A stretch of DNA of 64,000 bases from Solidesulfovibrio aerotolerans (GCF_009856865.1 NZ_WVUD01000011.1:42426-106425); one strand, 5' to 3'. Positions 28,488 through 37,869 are shown, counted from the stretch's first letter. The notes: generated by a model not told the origin, from the sequence alone. Made by a program: numbers and translations.

Positions 28488-30350
28488 TTAAGCGGCCGCG
28501 ATTTTTGCGCGCATGGCGGTGAGCACATCGTCCAGGGTCGTTTCCACGCCGGCCAGGGCCGCCGTAGCCCTGCCCGGGTCGCCCGCCCGGGAAGCCCGCT
28601 CCAGGTCGTGGCAGGCCTCGCGCAGGGCCGGGGCGCACATGGTGGCCGAGGCACCCTTGAGGGAGTGGGCCAAAAAGGCCAGACGGGCCAGATCCGGTGC
28701 CGCAAGGGCCTCGCGCATGGCAGCCAGCGTACCCGGTTGTTCGGCCACGAAGGCCCCGAACAGCTTGACCAGAAAGCCGGTGTTGCCCCGGGCCTTGCCC
28801 AGCAGTTCCGCCCAGTCCAGCACGACCCCGGTCGTGACCGGGGCCGCCGGCGCGGCCGTGCCGTCTTTTGCCGGTGCGTCCATGACCCGGCCAAGGGCTG
28901 CGGCCAGATCGCCCGGGCTCACGGGTTTGCTCAGATATTCGTCCATGCCGGCCCGCAGAAACGTTTCGCGATCGCCTTTGAGCGCGTGGGCGGTCAGGGC
29001 CACGATGGGGATGGCCGGATCGAAATCGCCGGAGTCGTCGGACCGGATGGCCCGGGTGGCCTCCAGGCCGTCCATCTCCGGCATCTGGATGTCCATGAGG
29101 ATGGCGTCGAAACGCTTTTTGCGCAGCGCTTCCAGGGCGCGCCGTCCGGTGTGGGCCACCACCACCTCATGGCCGTCCATCTCCAGCAGTTCCTGCACGT
29201 AAATCTGATTGATGGGATTATCCTCGGCCAAAAGGATGGTCAGGGGCCGCAGGCTGGACGGTTCCTGGACCACCTCCGGGGCCACGGCGTCTTTGAAGGA
29301 CTCGGGCAGGGCGCACTCGATTTCAAAGGTAAAGGCGCTGCCTGTGCCTTCGACGCTGTCAACGCCGTACGTCCCGCCCATCATGCCCACGAGATGGCGC
29401 ACGATGGCCAGCCCCAGGCCCGCGCCCTGGTAGCGTCTGGCCGGGGAGACATCGGCCTGGGTGAAACTGTCGAAAATGGCCTGGATTTTATCGGCCGGGA
29501 TGCCGATGCCGGTGTCGCGCACCTCGAAACGCAGCCGCAGCTGGGAGGCAGCTTGGCCCTGGCCGGTGCGGGCGATGACCAGGACCACGCTGCCGGCGTC
29601 GGTGAATTTGACGGCGTTGCCGACCAGATTCACCAGCACCTGCCGCAGCCGGCTGGCGTCGCCCAAAAGGGTCTGGGGCACGGCACCCACAAACCGAAAG
29701 GTCAGGGAGACGCCTTTTTTGGCCGCCAGGGGCTTGAAAACGCTGATGACTTCCTCGGCCGTGGCCCGCAGGTCAAAGGGCAGTCTGGCCAGCTCCAGCA
29801 CGCCGACTTCAATGCGGGCATAATCCACGATATCATTAAGGACTGTCAGCAGCGACTGGGCCGAATGTCGGGCCATTTCCAGGTATTCCCGTTGCTTGGG
29901 CGCAAGCTCCGTGGCCAGGGTCAACTCGGTCATGCCCAGGATGCCGATCATGGGCGTGCGGATTTCGTGGGTGATGTTGGCCAGGAAGTGGTTTTTGGCC
30001 CGCTCGCCGGCCTGGGCCGCTTCCCGGGCGGCGGCGAGCTGGTTCTCGGCGGTGGCAAGGGCGGTTACGTCGCGCAGCAGCACCCGGGTCAGGGGCAGAT
30101 CGGGCTGGGGCACGGCTTCCCAACGCAGGCTGACCAGACGGTCGCTTGCTGGCAGGCGCAGTCTGCGCCCAGGCTGGCCGTCCAGGCGAATCCCCAGGGG
30201 CAGGCCGGTGAGCTGGCTGGCCGGGAGCCCGAAAAACGGGCCGGCCTCGGGGGTGGCGTGGACAATGATGCCGTTATTATCCACGAGGAGCCAGCCGTCG
30301 CCGGTGAGGACTCCCAGGGCGTCGGTTTCGCGGATCAGGCCTTCGAGCAT
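28488..30350 (-). CDS. Hybrid histidine kinase with receiver and HPt domains
   Basis: A 620-aa soluble sensor kinase. Residues ~1-110 are PAS-like (GLIRETDALGVLTGDGWLLV). The HisKA box FLANITHEIRTPM places the phospho-His near 129. A HATPase domain follows (DTGIGIP, GAGLGLAIVRHLV). A receiver has Asp near 420 (ILMDIQMPEMDG), and a C-terminal HPt has His near 561 (LAHSLKGA). All phosphorelay modules but the output regulator are in one chain. No transmembrane segment is evident. The start at 30350 is chosen because upstream frame (to 30545) is not protein-like. Confidence 0.92.
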   Translation of the reverse strand: MLEGLIRETDALGVLTGDGWLLVDNNGIIVHATPEAGPFFGLPASQLTGLPLGIRLDGQPGRRLRLPASDRLVSLRWEAVPQPDLPLTRVLLRDVTALATAENQLAAAREAAQAGERAKNHFLANITHEIRTPMIGILGMTELTLATELAPKQREYLEMARHSAQSLLTVLNDIVDYARIEVGVLELARLPFDLRATAEEVISVFKPLAAKKGVSLTFRFVGAVPQTLLGDASRLRQVLVNLVGNAVKFTDAGSVVLVIARTGQGQAASQLRLRFEVRDTGIGIPADKIQAIFDSFTQADVSPARRYQGAGLGLAIVRHLVGMMGGTYGVDSVEGTGSAFTFEIECALPESFKDAVAPEVVQEPSSLRPLTILLAEDNPINQIYVQELLEMDGHEVVVAHTGRRALEALRKKRFDAILMDIQMPEMDGLEATRAIRSDDSGDFDPAIPIVALTAHALKGDRETFLRAGMDEYLSKPVSPGDLAAALGRVMDAPAKDGTAAPAAPVTTGVVLDWAELLGKARGNTGFLVKLFGAFVAEQPGTLAAMREALAAPDLARLAFLAHSLKGASATMCAPALREACHDLERASRAGDPGRATAALAGVETTLDDVLTAMRAKIAAA

Positions 30351-30689
30351 GGCGGCGGTACCCCTTGTGCTACATGCCAGGGTACGAAGCCTGGCGATTT
30401 TGGCGGCCCCCCAAAAAAACCGGGGGAGGACCATCTTCGATGTCCTTGTAGGCTCCCTGAGCCTGTTCGCCAACCCCTTTGCGGCGTTGGGCGCGAAGCG
30501 AAATGCCGTCTCGGGCCATGGGGCCATTTGTCCATGGTTGGTCATGCCGGGCGCATTTTGTCAAGGCGTGGCCGCCTGGACCGGGACTGGGGTGTCGCTT
30601 GGGGCGGCGCTGCGCAGCCGGCAAAAAAACGGGCCGCAGTCCGGCTGGGGACTGCGGCCCGTTGCAGCGAGGACGCATCACGGGGGCAC
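30351..30689. other. 339-bp gap between hybrid kinase and ACT gene
   Basis: No gene is credible here. On the minus strand it carries the terminator of the ACT-domain gene (30623-30663) and then the upstream region of the hybrid kinase. An imperfect palindrome around 30430-30447 (GGACCATC...GATGTCC) is the only other structure I noticed. No clear promoter boxes were found. Confidence 0.6.
30623..30663 (-). terminator. Intrinsic terminator after the paaK-ACT operon
   Basis: A perfect 15-bp inverted repeat (30628-30642 with 30649-30663, core GGGCCGCAGTCC) with a 6-nt loop. On the minus strand it is followed by a run of seven T (A at 30623-30629 on the plus strand, partly in the stem). It lies 26 nt after the ACT gene stop. 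Confidence 0.88.
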
Positions 30690-31121
30690 TTAGATAGTGT
30701 AAAGCTTATCCCCGGGAATGATGGTGATGTTGTTTTTCTGCAAAAGCTCGATGGCCTGATCGGTGCGGTCAAAACGGAAGATAATGACGGCTGAGCGTTC
30801 GCACTGGTGGACGAAAGCATACATGTATTCCACGTTGACGCCGCCAGCGTTGAGCAGATTTAAAATGGCGTGCAGGCCGCCGGGCTTATCCGACACTTCC
30901 ACGGCCACCACGGCGTTTCGGCCCACGGTGAAGCCGCTGTCCTTGAGCGCCTTTTTGGCTTTTTCATGATCGCTGACAATAAGGCGCAGGATGCCGAAGT
31001 CCGAGGTGTCGGCCAACGACAGGGCGCGGATGCTGATGCCGGCCTCGGCCAGGACGCGGGTCACTTCTTCCAGGCGACCGGTTCGGTTTTCCAGAAAAAT
31101 GGAAATTTGTTCGGCTTTCAT
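30690..31121 (-). CDS. Tandem ACT-domain protein
   Basis: A 143-aa protein with two ACT domains: residues ~1-70 (EQISIFLENRTGRLEEVTRV) and ~70-140 (AVEVSDKPGGLHAILNLLN). ACT pairs bind amino acids and regulate enzymes or transcription. Proteins of this type are regularly found just downstream of phenylacetate-CoA ligase genes in anaerobes, as here (33-nt gap), so it probably tunes aryl-acid metabolism by sensing an aromatic or branched amino acid. That role is inference. Confidence 0.9.
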   Translation of the reverse strand: MKAEQISIFLENRTGRLEEVTRVLAEAGISIRALSLADTSDFGILRLIVSDHEKAKKALKDSGFTVGRNAVVAVEVSDKPGGLHAILNLLNAGGVNVEYMYAFVHQCERSAVIIFRFDRTDQAIELLQKNNITIIPGDKLYTI

Positions 31122-31154
31122 GGCGTTTCCCTCCGCAAGTCGGGTGTTTGGCCG

Positions 31155-32456
31155 TTATTCGTTTCGCAGGTCCAGGATACGCTTGGCCTTGCCTTCGGAG
31201 CGCTGGATGGCCCTTGGTTCCACGAGCTTGACCTGGGCGGTGACACCCAGGAATTCCTTGATGTTCTTTTGGATCTTGCCTTCCAGGCGCTGGAGGTTTT
31301 TGATCTCGTCGGAGAAAAGTTTTTCATCCACTTCCACCTGGACCGTCAGCGTGTCCAGATTGCCGTCGCGGCGAACGACCAACTGGTAGTGCGGCGTCAA
31401 CCCCTCGGTTTCGAGCAGGATGCTCTCGATCTGGGACGGGAAGACGTTGACCCCCCGGATGATGAGCATATCGTCGCTGCGGCCGTGGACGCGCTGCATG
31501 CGGGCAAAGGTGCGGCCGCATTTGCACGGCGTATAGACCAGACGCGTGATGTCGCGGGTGCGGTAGCGGATGACCGGCTGGGCTTCCTTGGTCAGGGTGG
31601 TGATGACCAGTTCGCCGGCCTCGCCCGGGGCCACCGGTTCCTTGGTCACCGGGTCGATGACCTCGCACAGGAAATGGTCTTCCATGAGGTGGGCACCGGC
31701 CTGGGCCTCGGCGCATTCGATGCCGACCCCCGGTCCCATGACTTCGGACAGACCATAAATATCGATGGCCTTGATGCCCATTTTGGTCTCGATGTCCCGG
31801 CGCATCTCGTCAGTCCAGGGCTCGGCCCCGAAAACACCCACCCGAAGCGGCAGTTCCTTGAAATCGATGCCGGCTTCCAGCGCCGTCTCGTAGAGCACCA
31901 GACTGTAGGAGGGGGTGCAACACAAAACCGTGGCCCCGAAGTCCTTGAGCAGCATGGCCTGACGCCGGGTGCCGCCGCCGGAAACCGGAACGGTGATGGC
32001 ACCCAGTTCCTCGGCCCCGTAGTGTGCCCCAAGGCCGCCGGTAAACAGGCCATAGCCGTAGGCCACATGGATGATGTCACGGCGGGTGGCCCCGGCAGCG
32101 GCAAAGCAGCGGGCCACCAGCCGGCCCCAGATGTTGATGTCGCGCTGGGTGTAGCCCACAACCGTGGCCCGGCCGGTGGTGCCGGAGGAGGCGTGGACGC
32201 GCACCACATTGTCCTTGGGCACGGCGAAAAGGCCAAAGGGGTAATGGTTGCGCAGATCCTGCTTCTCGGTAAAAGGCAGATAGCGCAGATCGGCCAGACT
32301 TTTGATGTCGGCCGGCTTGATGCCGGCCTCGTCAAAGGCGCGGCGATAAAAGGCCACGTTGGCGTAGACCCGTTCGCACTGCGTTTGCAGGCGTTTGAGT
32401 TGCAAGGCTTCGAGTTCTTCCCTGGGCAGGGTTTCGATGTCCATATCGAAAATCAT
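31155..32456 (-). CDS. paaK: Phenylacetate-CoA ligase family enzyme
   Basis: A 433-aa adenylate-forming ligase. The ATP loop [15 protein letters not shown], the block [17 protein letters not shown] and the C-terminal [20 protein letters not shown] are typical of PaaK. It activates phenylacetate or related aryl acids to CoA thioesters in the cytosol. In anaerobes such ligases often work with indolepyruvate or arylpyruvate ferredoxin oxidoreductases; those genes are not in this window. The start at 32456 has GGAGGA just upstream. The ACT gene follows in the same operon. Confidence 0.93.
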   Translation of the reverse strand: MIFDMDIETLPREELEALQLKRLQTQCERVYANVAFYRRAFDEAGIKPADIKSLADLRYLPFTEKQDLRNHYPFGLFAVPKDNVVRVHASSGTTGRATVVGYTQRDINIWGRLVARCFAAAGATRRDIIHVAYGYGLFTGGLGAHYGAEELGAITVPVSGGGTRRQAMLLKDFGATVLCCTPSYSLVLYETALEAGIDFKELPLRVGVFGAEPWTDEMRRDIETKMGIKAIDIYGLSEVMGPGVGIECAEAQAGAHLMEDHFLCEVIDPVTKEPVAPGEAGELVITTLTKEAQPVIRYRTRDITRLVYTPCKCGRTFARMQRVHGRSDDMLIIRGVNVFPSQIESILLETEGLTPHYQLVVRRDGNLDTLTVQVEVDEKLFSDEIKNLQRLEGKIQKNIKEFLGVTAQVKLVEPRAIQRSEGKAKRILDLRNE

Positions 32457-32635
32457 GGGATTCCTCCAAATGACGTCATGGGCGCATCCAAAAGGGATTC
32501 CTGCCGAAAGCACCAGGCGGCGTCAAGAGCGTGTCGGGAAAAAGGCTGGTGGCGCATTTGCGCGACGCCGCCAAATCGCGTAGACAACCGACGTTGCCCG
32601 GGAACCGGGCGACAGGATACTTTTTTGGAGAGACA

Positions 32636-33103
32636 ATGCCCGCAAAACCGACTGACGCCAATATTTCCCCCGCCCACAAGGCCACCCGGGTGGCCGCCTG
32701 GCTCCACGAGAAAAAAGCCAAAGACATCAAAGCCGTAGACGTTACCGGCTTAAGCCCCATCTGCGAAGCCATGGTCATGGCTTCGGCCCAAAGCATCCGT
32801 CAGGCCCAGGCCCTGGCCGATCATGTCCTGGCCTGCTGCGGCGATCACGGCTTTTCCTACCTCGGTATGGAAGGCTACCGCACCGGCCAGTGGGTGCTGG
32901 TGGACTTAAACGACGTGGTGGTCAACATCTTCCAGGAAGACCAGCGGTCCTTTTACAATCTCGAAGGCCTGTGGTCCGAGGGCAAGCCCATTGCCTTGTC
33001 CCTGTCCAAACCGTCGGATGCGCCGAAAACCTCGGCGGAAGACGACGATGACGACGATATTGAAGAATCCGAAGATGCGCAAGGACCGACGAACCCAGCA
33101 TGA
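32636..33103 (+). CDS. rsfS: Ribosomal silencing factor RsfS
   Basis: A 155-aa RsfS/Iojap protein. It binds L14 and blocks 50S-30S joining under starvation. Landmarks are LHEKKAKDIKAVDVTGLSPI, GDHGFSYLGMEGYRTGQWVL and VVNIFQEDQRSFYNLEGLW. The core ends at about residue 125; a strongly acidic tail (AEDDDDDDIEESED) extends it beyond the usual ~110-120 aa. It overlaps gpmI by ATGA, so the two are translationally coupled. Confidence 0.93.
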   Translation: MPAKPTDANISPAHKATRVAAWLHEKKAKDIKAVDVTGLSPICEAMVMASAQSIRQAQALADHVLACCGDHGFSYLGMEGYRTGQWVLVDLNDVVVNIFQEDQRSFYNLEGLWSEGKPIALSLSKPSDAPKTSAEDDDDDDIEESEDAQGPTNPA

Positions 33104-34635
33104 AACCGACGCCGACCCTGCTCCTTATCCTGGACGGCTGGGGCCTGGCCCCGGCCGGTCCCGGCAATGCCGTGACCGAGGCTGCAACCCCGGCCCTGGA
33201 CCGGCTTCTGGCCGAGTATCCGTCCACCACCCTGGCCTGTTCGGGCCGGGCCGTGGGGCTGCCTTCGGGCTTTATGGGTAATTCCGAGGTCGGCCACATG
33301 AATATCGGGGCCGGGCGCATCGTCTACCAGGACATGACCCGCATCGATATCGCTGTGGAAGACGGTTCCCTGGCTGCCAATGCGACCCTGGCCGAACTGG
33401 CCCGGGCTTCCCTGGCCGCTGGCGGGCGGGTGCATCTCATGGGCCTTGTTTCCGATGGCGGGGTGCACAGCCACATCACCCACGCCAAGGCCCTGGTTGC
33501 CGCCTTTGCCGCCCTGGGGCAGCGCGACATCCTGGTCCATGCCTTCCTCGACGGCCGCGACACCCCGCCCCAAAGCGGAGCCGGCTACGTGGCCGATCTT
33601 GACGCTGCGCTGACGGAAATCGGCGCGGGGCGTATCGCCTCGCTGACCGGGCGCTTCTACGCCATGGACCGCGACAACCGCTGGGAGCGGGTGGCTGCGG
33701 CCTACGCCGCCCTGACCGAAGGGACCGGCGAGTCCTTTACCGACCCTGTGGCCGCTGTCCGGGCCGCCTACGCCGCCGGGCAGACCGATGAGTTTGTCAC
33801 GCCGCGGGTGTTGGCCGGGGGCGAGGGGATTCTCCGCGACGGCGACGCCGTGTTTTTCTTTAATTTCCGGGCCGACCGGGCGCGCGAGATCACCCGGGCG
33901 CTGACGGCGGCCGATTTCGACGGCTTTGTCCGGGGGCGCGTGCCCAGGCTGTCCGGCTTTGCCACCATGACCGAATACGACGGGTCGTTTCATTTGCCGG
34001 CGGCTTTTGCCCCGGTGTCCGTCACCGATGTCCTGGGCGAGGTCTATTCCCGCCAGGGGCTGACCCAGCTGCGTCTGGCCGAGACGGAAAAATACGCCCA
34101 CGTCACCTATTTCTTTAACTGCGGCCGGGAAGAACCCTTCCCGGGCGAGGTTCGCCAGATGGTCCCGTCGCCGCGCGACGTGGCTACCTATGATTTAAAG
34201 CCCGAGATGAGTGCTGTGGCCGTCACCGACGCCTTTTTGGCCTCCATGGAGGCGGGGCACAGCCTGTCGGTGGTCAATCTGGCCAACTGCGACATGGTGG
34301 GGCACACCGGCATCCTGGCAGCGGCTGAAATCGCCGTGGCCACCGTGGACGCCTGCGTGGCCCGCATTGCCGAGGCGGTCCTGGCCGCCGGCTGGCGGCT
34401 GCTGGTCACGGCCGACCATGGCAACGCCGAGGAGATGATCGCCCCGGACGGCGGCCCCATGACCGCCCATACGCTCAACCCGGTGCGCCTGATCCTGGTC
34501 GATCCGGCCCGCAAGAACGCGCAATTGTCTCCGGGCAAGCTCGGCGACCTCGCCCCCACCATCCTGACCCTGGCCGGGCTGCCCGTGCCGGCGGCCATGA
34601 CCGGCGCGTGTCTTGTCACGGAGCCAGCGGCATGA
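33100..34635 (+). CDS. gpmI: 2,3-bisphosphoglycerate-independent phosphoglycerate mutase
   Basis: A 511-aa GpmI. It interconverts 3- and 2-phosphoglycerate using Mn2+ and a phosphoserine. The catalytic serine lies in MGNSEVGHMNIGAGR (about residue 63); other metal motifs are LLILDGWG, HAFLDGRDTPP, NCDMVGHTG and TADHGNAE. Length matches the family (about 510 aa). It overlaps rsfS upstream and the zinc-ribbon gene downstream by ATGA-type junctions, so all three share an mRNA. Confidence 0.97.
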   Translation: MKPTPTLLLILDGWGLAPAGPGNAVTEAATPALDRLLAEYPSTTLACSGRAVGLPSGFMGNSEVGHMNIGAGRIVYQDMTRIDIAVEDGSLAANATLAELARASLAAGGRVHLMGLVSDGGVHSHITHAKALVAAFAALGQRDILVHAFLDGRDTPPQSGAGYVADLDAALTEIGAGRIASLTGRFYAMDRDNRWERVAAAYAALTEGTGESFTDPVAAVRAAYAAGQTDEFVTPRVLAGGEGILRDGDAVFFFNFRADRAREITRALTAADFDGFVRGRVPRLSGFATMTEYDGSFHLPAAFAPVSVTDVLGEVYSRQGLTQLRLAETEKYAHVTYFFNCGREEPFPGEVRQMVPSPRDVATYDLKPEMSAVAVTDAFLASMEAGHSLSVVNLANCDMVGHTGILAAAEIAVATVDACVARIAEAVLAAGWRLLVTADHGNAEEMIAPDGGPMTAHTLNPVRLILVDPARKNAQLSPGKLGDLAPTILTLAGLPVPAAMTGACLVTEPAA

Positions 34636-34877
34636 GCAACGAACAGCGCAAACCGCTCACCCCGGCCAAGCCCGTGGGCGTGGAATTGGTCTTTCTCTAT
34701 CCCTGCCCGTTTTGTCGCCGCGAAGTGCCGGTGGTGGCTCCGGTCAAGCCGGCCATGATCGCCTGCGATGCCTGCCATGGCCGGTTTCCCATCGTGCCGG
34801 TGGACGACCGGTCGGTGCGCTTTGTCAAGCTCATGCTGGCCGGCGGCAAGGCGGCAGTGGACCCGGATTTCATCTAA
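34632..34877 (+). CDS. Small zinc-ribbon protein
   Basis: An 81-aa protein whose middle has two CxxC knuckles, CPFCRREVP and CDACHGRFP, 17 residues apart, typical of a zinc ribbon. The rest is short and basic. No named family is recognised. ATGA overlap with gpmI means it is co-translated, and the HTH/Zn-ribbon-phosphoglucomutase frame begins 12 nt after its stop. A role in nucleic-acid binding is possible but unproven. Confidence 0.78.
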   Translation: MSNEQRKPLTPAKPVGVELVFLYPCPFCRREVPVVAPVKPAMIACDACHGRFPIVPVDDRSVRFVKLMLAGGKAAVDPDFI

Positions 34878-34889
34878 GGCCCGCCCGCC

Positions 34890-36938
34890 ATGCGCCCAAA
34901 GGCCGCACCGCTTCCGCCGTCACGGGATAAAACCGTGGCCCAGGCGCTGCTTGAAGCACTCACTGGCCTTGATGCTCCAGCCACGGCCCTGGAGCTCTCG
35001 GCCCTGGCCCGGGCCGGCGAAAAGGCAGTCCTTGCCGCCCTTATGCATCTGCAACGCTCCCTGCGCCGTTCCCAAACCCGTCTTCGCATCCAACCAGCCC
35101 GGTGCATCGGCTGCGGCCATGTGTTTGCCAAGCGCGACCGGCTGGGCAAACCCGGCAAGTGCCCGCTGTGCCGCAGCCTGCGCATCGATCCCCCGCGTTT
35201 TTCCATCCAATCGTCGCCGGAAGTGGACGCTGCCGCCGCTTTGCGGCACTATGCCCAAGTCGCAGTCGTCCCAGGAGGAACCCCCATGACCGTCAGTCCC
35301 CTCGCCGGCAGACCGGCCCCGCGTTCGCTACTCGTCAACGTGCCGCGTCTGGTTGCTGCTTACTATGCCGTCAAACCCGATCCGTCCGATCCGGGCTGTC
35401 GGGTATCGTTTGGCACTTCGGGGCATCGGGGAACGTCATTTGACGGCTCCTTTAACGAAGACCACATCCTGGCCACCACGCAGGCCATCTGCGATTACCG
35501 CAAGGGCAAAGCCATCACCGGGCCGCTCTATCTCGGCATGGACACCCACGCCCTGTCCGAGCCGGCCTGGATCACGGCCCTGGAAGTCCTGGCCGCCAAC
35601 GGTGTGGCCACGCGCATCCAGGCCGGACGCGGCTATACGCCAACCCCCGTCATCTCCCACGCCATCCTGACCTTTAACCGCGACCATCCGGGCATCCTGG
35701 CTGACGGCATCGTCATAACGCCGTCACACAATCCCCCGGAGGACGGCGGCTTTAAGTACAATCCGCCGTCTGGCGGCCCGGCCGACACCGATATCACCAA
35801 AGCCGTTCAGGCCGCCGCCAACGCCTATCTGGAAAAGGGGCTGGCCGGCGTGCACCGCATCACCCTGGCCGCCGCCCTGGCCGCCGGTTGCGTCGAAGAA
35901 TACGACTATATTGCCCCGTATGTGGCCGATCTGGCCAATATGGTCGATATGGCCGCCATCCGGGATTCCGGCATCCGCATCGGCGTTGATCCCCTGGGCG
36001 GCTCCGGCGTTGCCTACTGGGAACCGCTGGTGGCGCGCTATGGCCTCAACCTTTCGCTTATAAGCGATGTGGTGGACCCGACTTTTTCGTTTATGACCGT
36101 GGACCGGGACGGCAAAATCCGCATGGATTGCTCCTCGCCCTATGCCATGGCCCGGCTGATCGAACACCGCGATGCCTACGACATCGCTTTTGGCAACGAC
36201 CCCGACTATGACCGCCACGGCATCGTCACCCGTTCGGCCGGCTTGCTCAATCCCAACAACTATCTGGCCGTGGCCATCAACTATCTCTTTGCCACCCGCT
36301 CCAAGTGGCGCGCCGACGCCGCTGTGGGCAAGACCGTGGTGTCCAGCGCCATGATCGACCGGGTGGCGGCCGGCCTTGGCCGGCGGTTGTGCGAGGTGCC
36401 GGTTGGGTTCAAGTGGTTCGTGCCGGGCCTTATCGACGGTTCCTTTGGCTTTGGCGGCGAGGAGAGTGCTGGCGCGTCGTATCTGCGCACCGACGGCACA
36501 GTCTGGACCACGGACAAGGACGGCATCATCATGGACCTGCTGGCGGCCGAGATCACGGCCAAGACCGGCAAAGATCCGGCCGCGCATTATGCCGAACTGA
36601 CCACCCGCTACGGCGCGCCCATCTACGAGCGCATCGACGCCCCGGCCAGCAAGCCCCAAAAGGCGGCCCTGGCCAAACTCTCGCCCGAAATGGTCACGGC
36701 CACCACCCTGGCCGGCGAGGCCGTCACCGGGCTGCTCACCAACGCCCCAGGCAATGGCGCGGCCATCGGCGGGCTCAAGGTCACGACGGAAAACGGCTGG
36801 TTTGCCGCCCGGCCGTCAGGCACCGAGGACGTCTATAAAATCTACGCCGAAAGCTTCAAGGGCCGCGAGCACTTGCAGGCCTTGCAGGCCGAGGCCAAGG
36901 AAATCGTGGCCGACGCCTTCGCCGCCGCCGGCGTGTAG
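34890..36938 (+). CDS. pgm: HTH/Zn-ribbon domain continuous with phosphoglucomutase
   Basis: One open frame of 682 codons. Residues ~1-110 look like a small regulator: a winged-helix-like segment ([20 protein letters not shown]) then a zinc ribbon with CIGCGHVF and CPLCRSLRI, ending PPRFSIQ. From residue 133 (ATG 35286) the protein is a full-length phosphoglucomutase of 550 aa, with active serine [11 protein letters not shown], metal loop [10 protein letters not shown] and phosphate loop [15 protein letters not shown]. It interconverts glucose 1- and 6-phosphate. A strong internal ribosome site precedes 35286, so PGM alone is probably the main product; no stop separates the two parts. Confidence 0.85.
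   Translation: MRPKAAPLPPSRDKTVAQALLEALTGLDAPATALELSALARAGEKAVLAALMHLQRSLRRSQTRLRIQPARCIGCGHVFAKRDRLGKPGKCPLCRSLRIDPPRFSIQSSPEVDAAAALRHYAQVAVVPGGTPMTVSPLAGRPAPRSLLVNVPRLVAAYYAVKPDPSDPGCRVSFGTSGHRGTSFDGSFNEDHILATTQAICDYRKGKAITGPLYLGMDTHALSEPAWITALEVLAANGVATRIQAGRGYTPTPVISHAILTFNRDHPGILADGIVITPSHNPPEDGGFKYNPPSGGPADTDITKAVQAAANAYLEKGLAGVHRITLAAALAAGCVEEYDYIAPYVADLANMVDMAAIRDSGIRIGVDPLGGSGVAYWEPLVARYGLNLSLISDVVDPTFSFMTVDRDGKIRMDCSSPYAMARLIEHRDAYDIAFGNDPDYDRHGIVTRSAGLLNPNNYLAVAINYLFATRSKWRADAAVGKTVVSSAMIDRVAAGLGRRLCEVPVGFKWFVPGLIDGSFGFGGEESAGASYLRTDGTVWTTDKDGIIMDLLAAEITAKTGKDPAAHYAELTTRYGAPIYERIDAPASKPQKAALAKLSPEMVTATTLAGEAVTGLLTNAPGNGAAIGGLKVTTENGWFAARPSGTEDVYKIYAESFKGREHLQALQAEAKEIVADAFAAAGV
35273..35288 (+). 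promoter_or_regulatory. Internal ribosome-binding site and ATG for phosphoglucomutase
   Basis: AGGAGGA at 35273-35279 stands 6 nt before the in-frame ATG at 35286, where similarity to ordinary phosphoglucomutase begins. In the neighbouring frame a TGA at 35287-35289 overlaps this ATG. Both suggest that translation of PGM starts here, whether or not the longer fusion is also made. Confidence 0.75.
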
Positions 36939-36951
36939 GCGCGAGAGAGAA

Positions 36952-37005
36952 GAAGGCAGAAGAGTGCCTCCGGCGGCCGGGGGCCTGAGGCCCCCGGACC
37001 CCCCA
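36952..37005. repeat. Dispersed hairpin repeat, copy 2
   Basis: It starts GAAGGCAGAAGAG, continues TGCCTCCGGCGG, and holds a 9-bp hairpin (36977-36985 with 36989-36997) with loop TGA, followed by GGACCCC. It matches copy 1 at 24548-24606 except for compensated pairs in the stem. It lies 14 nt after the pgm stop codon. Confidence 0.78.
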
Positions 37006-37147
37006 TCGGGGGGAATATCCTCCCGGCCCCCCTGACCGAGGTGACGGGCGATGCCGCGAGCCGTTGCGGCTGGGCCGGGAAAGCGCATGGGCCTTGACGC
37101 CGGCGAGGTTTGCAGGCAACCAAAACCGGCCGCAAAGGAGTGGGGCC

Positions 37148-37399
37148 GTGGACGACGACAGCCTCTCCCCTGCCGCTTGGCGGTTGCTGCAGGCGCTGGC
37201 CGAACTGCCCGAGGCACCTTTCCCCGGGCGGATCATGCCGGGACAGGCGGCCACGAATCTGGGCTTTGGCCCGGCCCGGGCTTGCCGGCTTTTCCGTTGT
37301 TTGGTTCGCCTTGGCTATTACGAATACGACATTTCGGCCTATAGCGGCCGGCTGACTGCGGCCGGCCGCCGGGCCGCTGCAAGGAAGATCGATCCGTGA
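37148..37399 (+). CDS. Small winged-helix-like protein
   Basis: An 83-aa basic protein starting at GTG 37148, with AAAGGAG 8 nt upstream. The pattern SPAAWRLLQALAELPEAPFP, then GQAATNLGFGPARACRLFRC and LVRLGYYEYD, looks like a winged helix: recognition helix followed by a beta-wing. No family is recognised. Its stop overlaps the GTG of the next gene (GTGA), so it is co-translated with the YdjM-like membrane protein. Confidence 0.62.
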   Translation: MDDDSLSPAAWRLLQALAELPEAPFPGRIMPGQAATNLGFGPARACRLFRCLVRLGYYEYDISAYSGRLTAAGRRAAARKIDP

Positions 37400-37869
37400 A
37401 ACTCGCCCAACATTGCATGAGTGCTGTACCGCTGGCCGTTGCCGCCTACGCCGCCACCAGCGGCAGTCTGGCCGCTGCCTTTATGGCCGGGGCCTCAAGT
37501 GTCCTTATCGACTGCGACCATGTGCTCGATTATCTGCTGTGCAACAAGCGCTGGGGTGGCCTGCCCCATTTCTTCGCCATGTGTGATGAGGGCCGGCTGC
37601 CGCGCCTGTATCTGCTGCTGCATTCCTTTGAGCTGGTCATTTTTTTGTGGCTGCTGGTGGGCACGGGCGTGGCCGCAGCCTGGGGCGTAGGCCTGACCAT
37701 CGGCGTCACCGGGCATATGCTCATGGACTGGGTGGGCAACCGCCATCTCGTCAAGCAGTCGTTTTACTGGCTGTGGTATCGGGCCGCAAACCGCTTCGAC
37801 GGCAACGAACTTTATCTGACGCCGCCAGATCCGCTGCACGCAGTCGCCAACGAGGCCGGGCGGGCCTAA
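37396..37869 (+). CDS. YdjM-like membrane metal-dependent hydrolase family protein
   Basis: A 157-aa membrane protein starting at GTG 37396. Conserved His/Asp motifs at membrane borders, DCDHVLDYLL, LHSFELVIFLW and GHMLMDWVGNRH, match the YdjM/LexA-regulated inner-membrane hydrolase family pattern. Two or three hydrophobic segments are visible. Activity is unknown in the family. It is coupled to the small winged-helix-like gene and convergent with the adenylate cyclase gene. Confidence 0.65.
   Translation: MKLAQHCMSAVPLAVAAYAATSGSLAAAFMAGASSVLIDCDHVLDYLLCNKRWGGLPHFFAMCDEGRLPRLYLLLHSFELVIFLWLLVGTGVAAAWGVGLTIGVTGHMLMDWVGNRHLVKQSFYWLWYRAANRFDGNELYLTPPDPLHAVANEAGRA

Noticed and set aside
28275..30794. 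Very long open frame (839 codons) antisense to the hybrid kinase
   Set aside because: Artefact of high G+C third positions; composition is His/Gly/Arg-rich with no domain, while the opposite strand has a full kinase with all motifs. The same applies to long antisense frames over porin, trpB2, the MBL hydrolase, mfd, the foldase lipoprotein and paaK.
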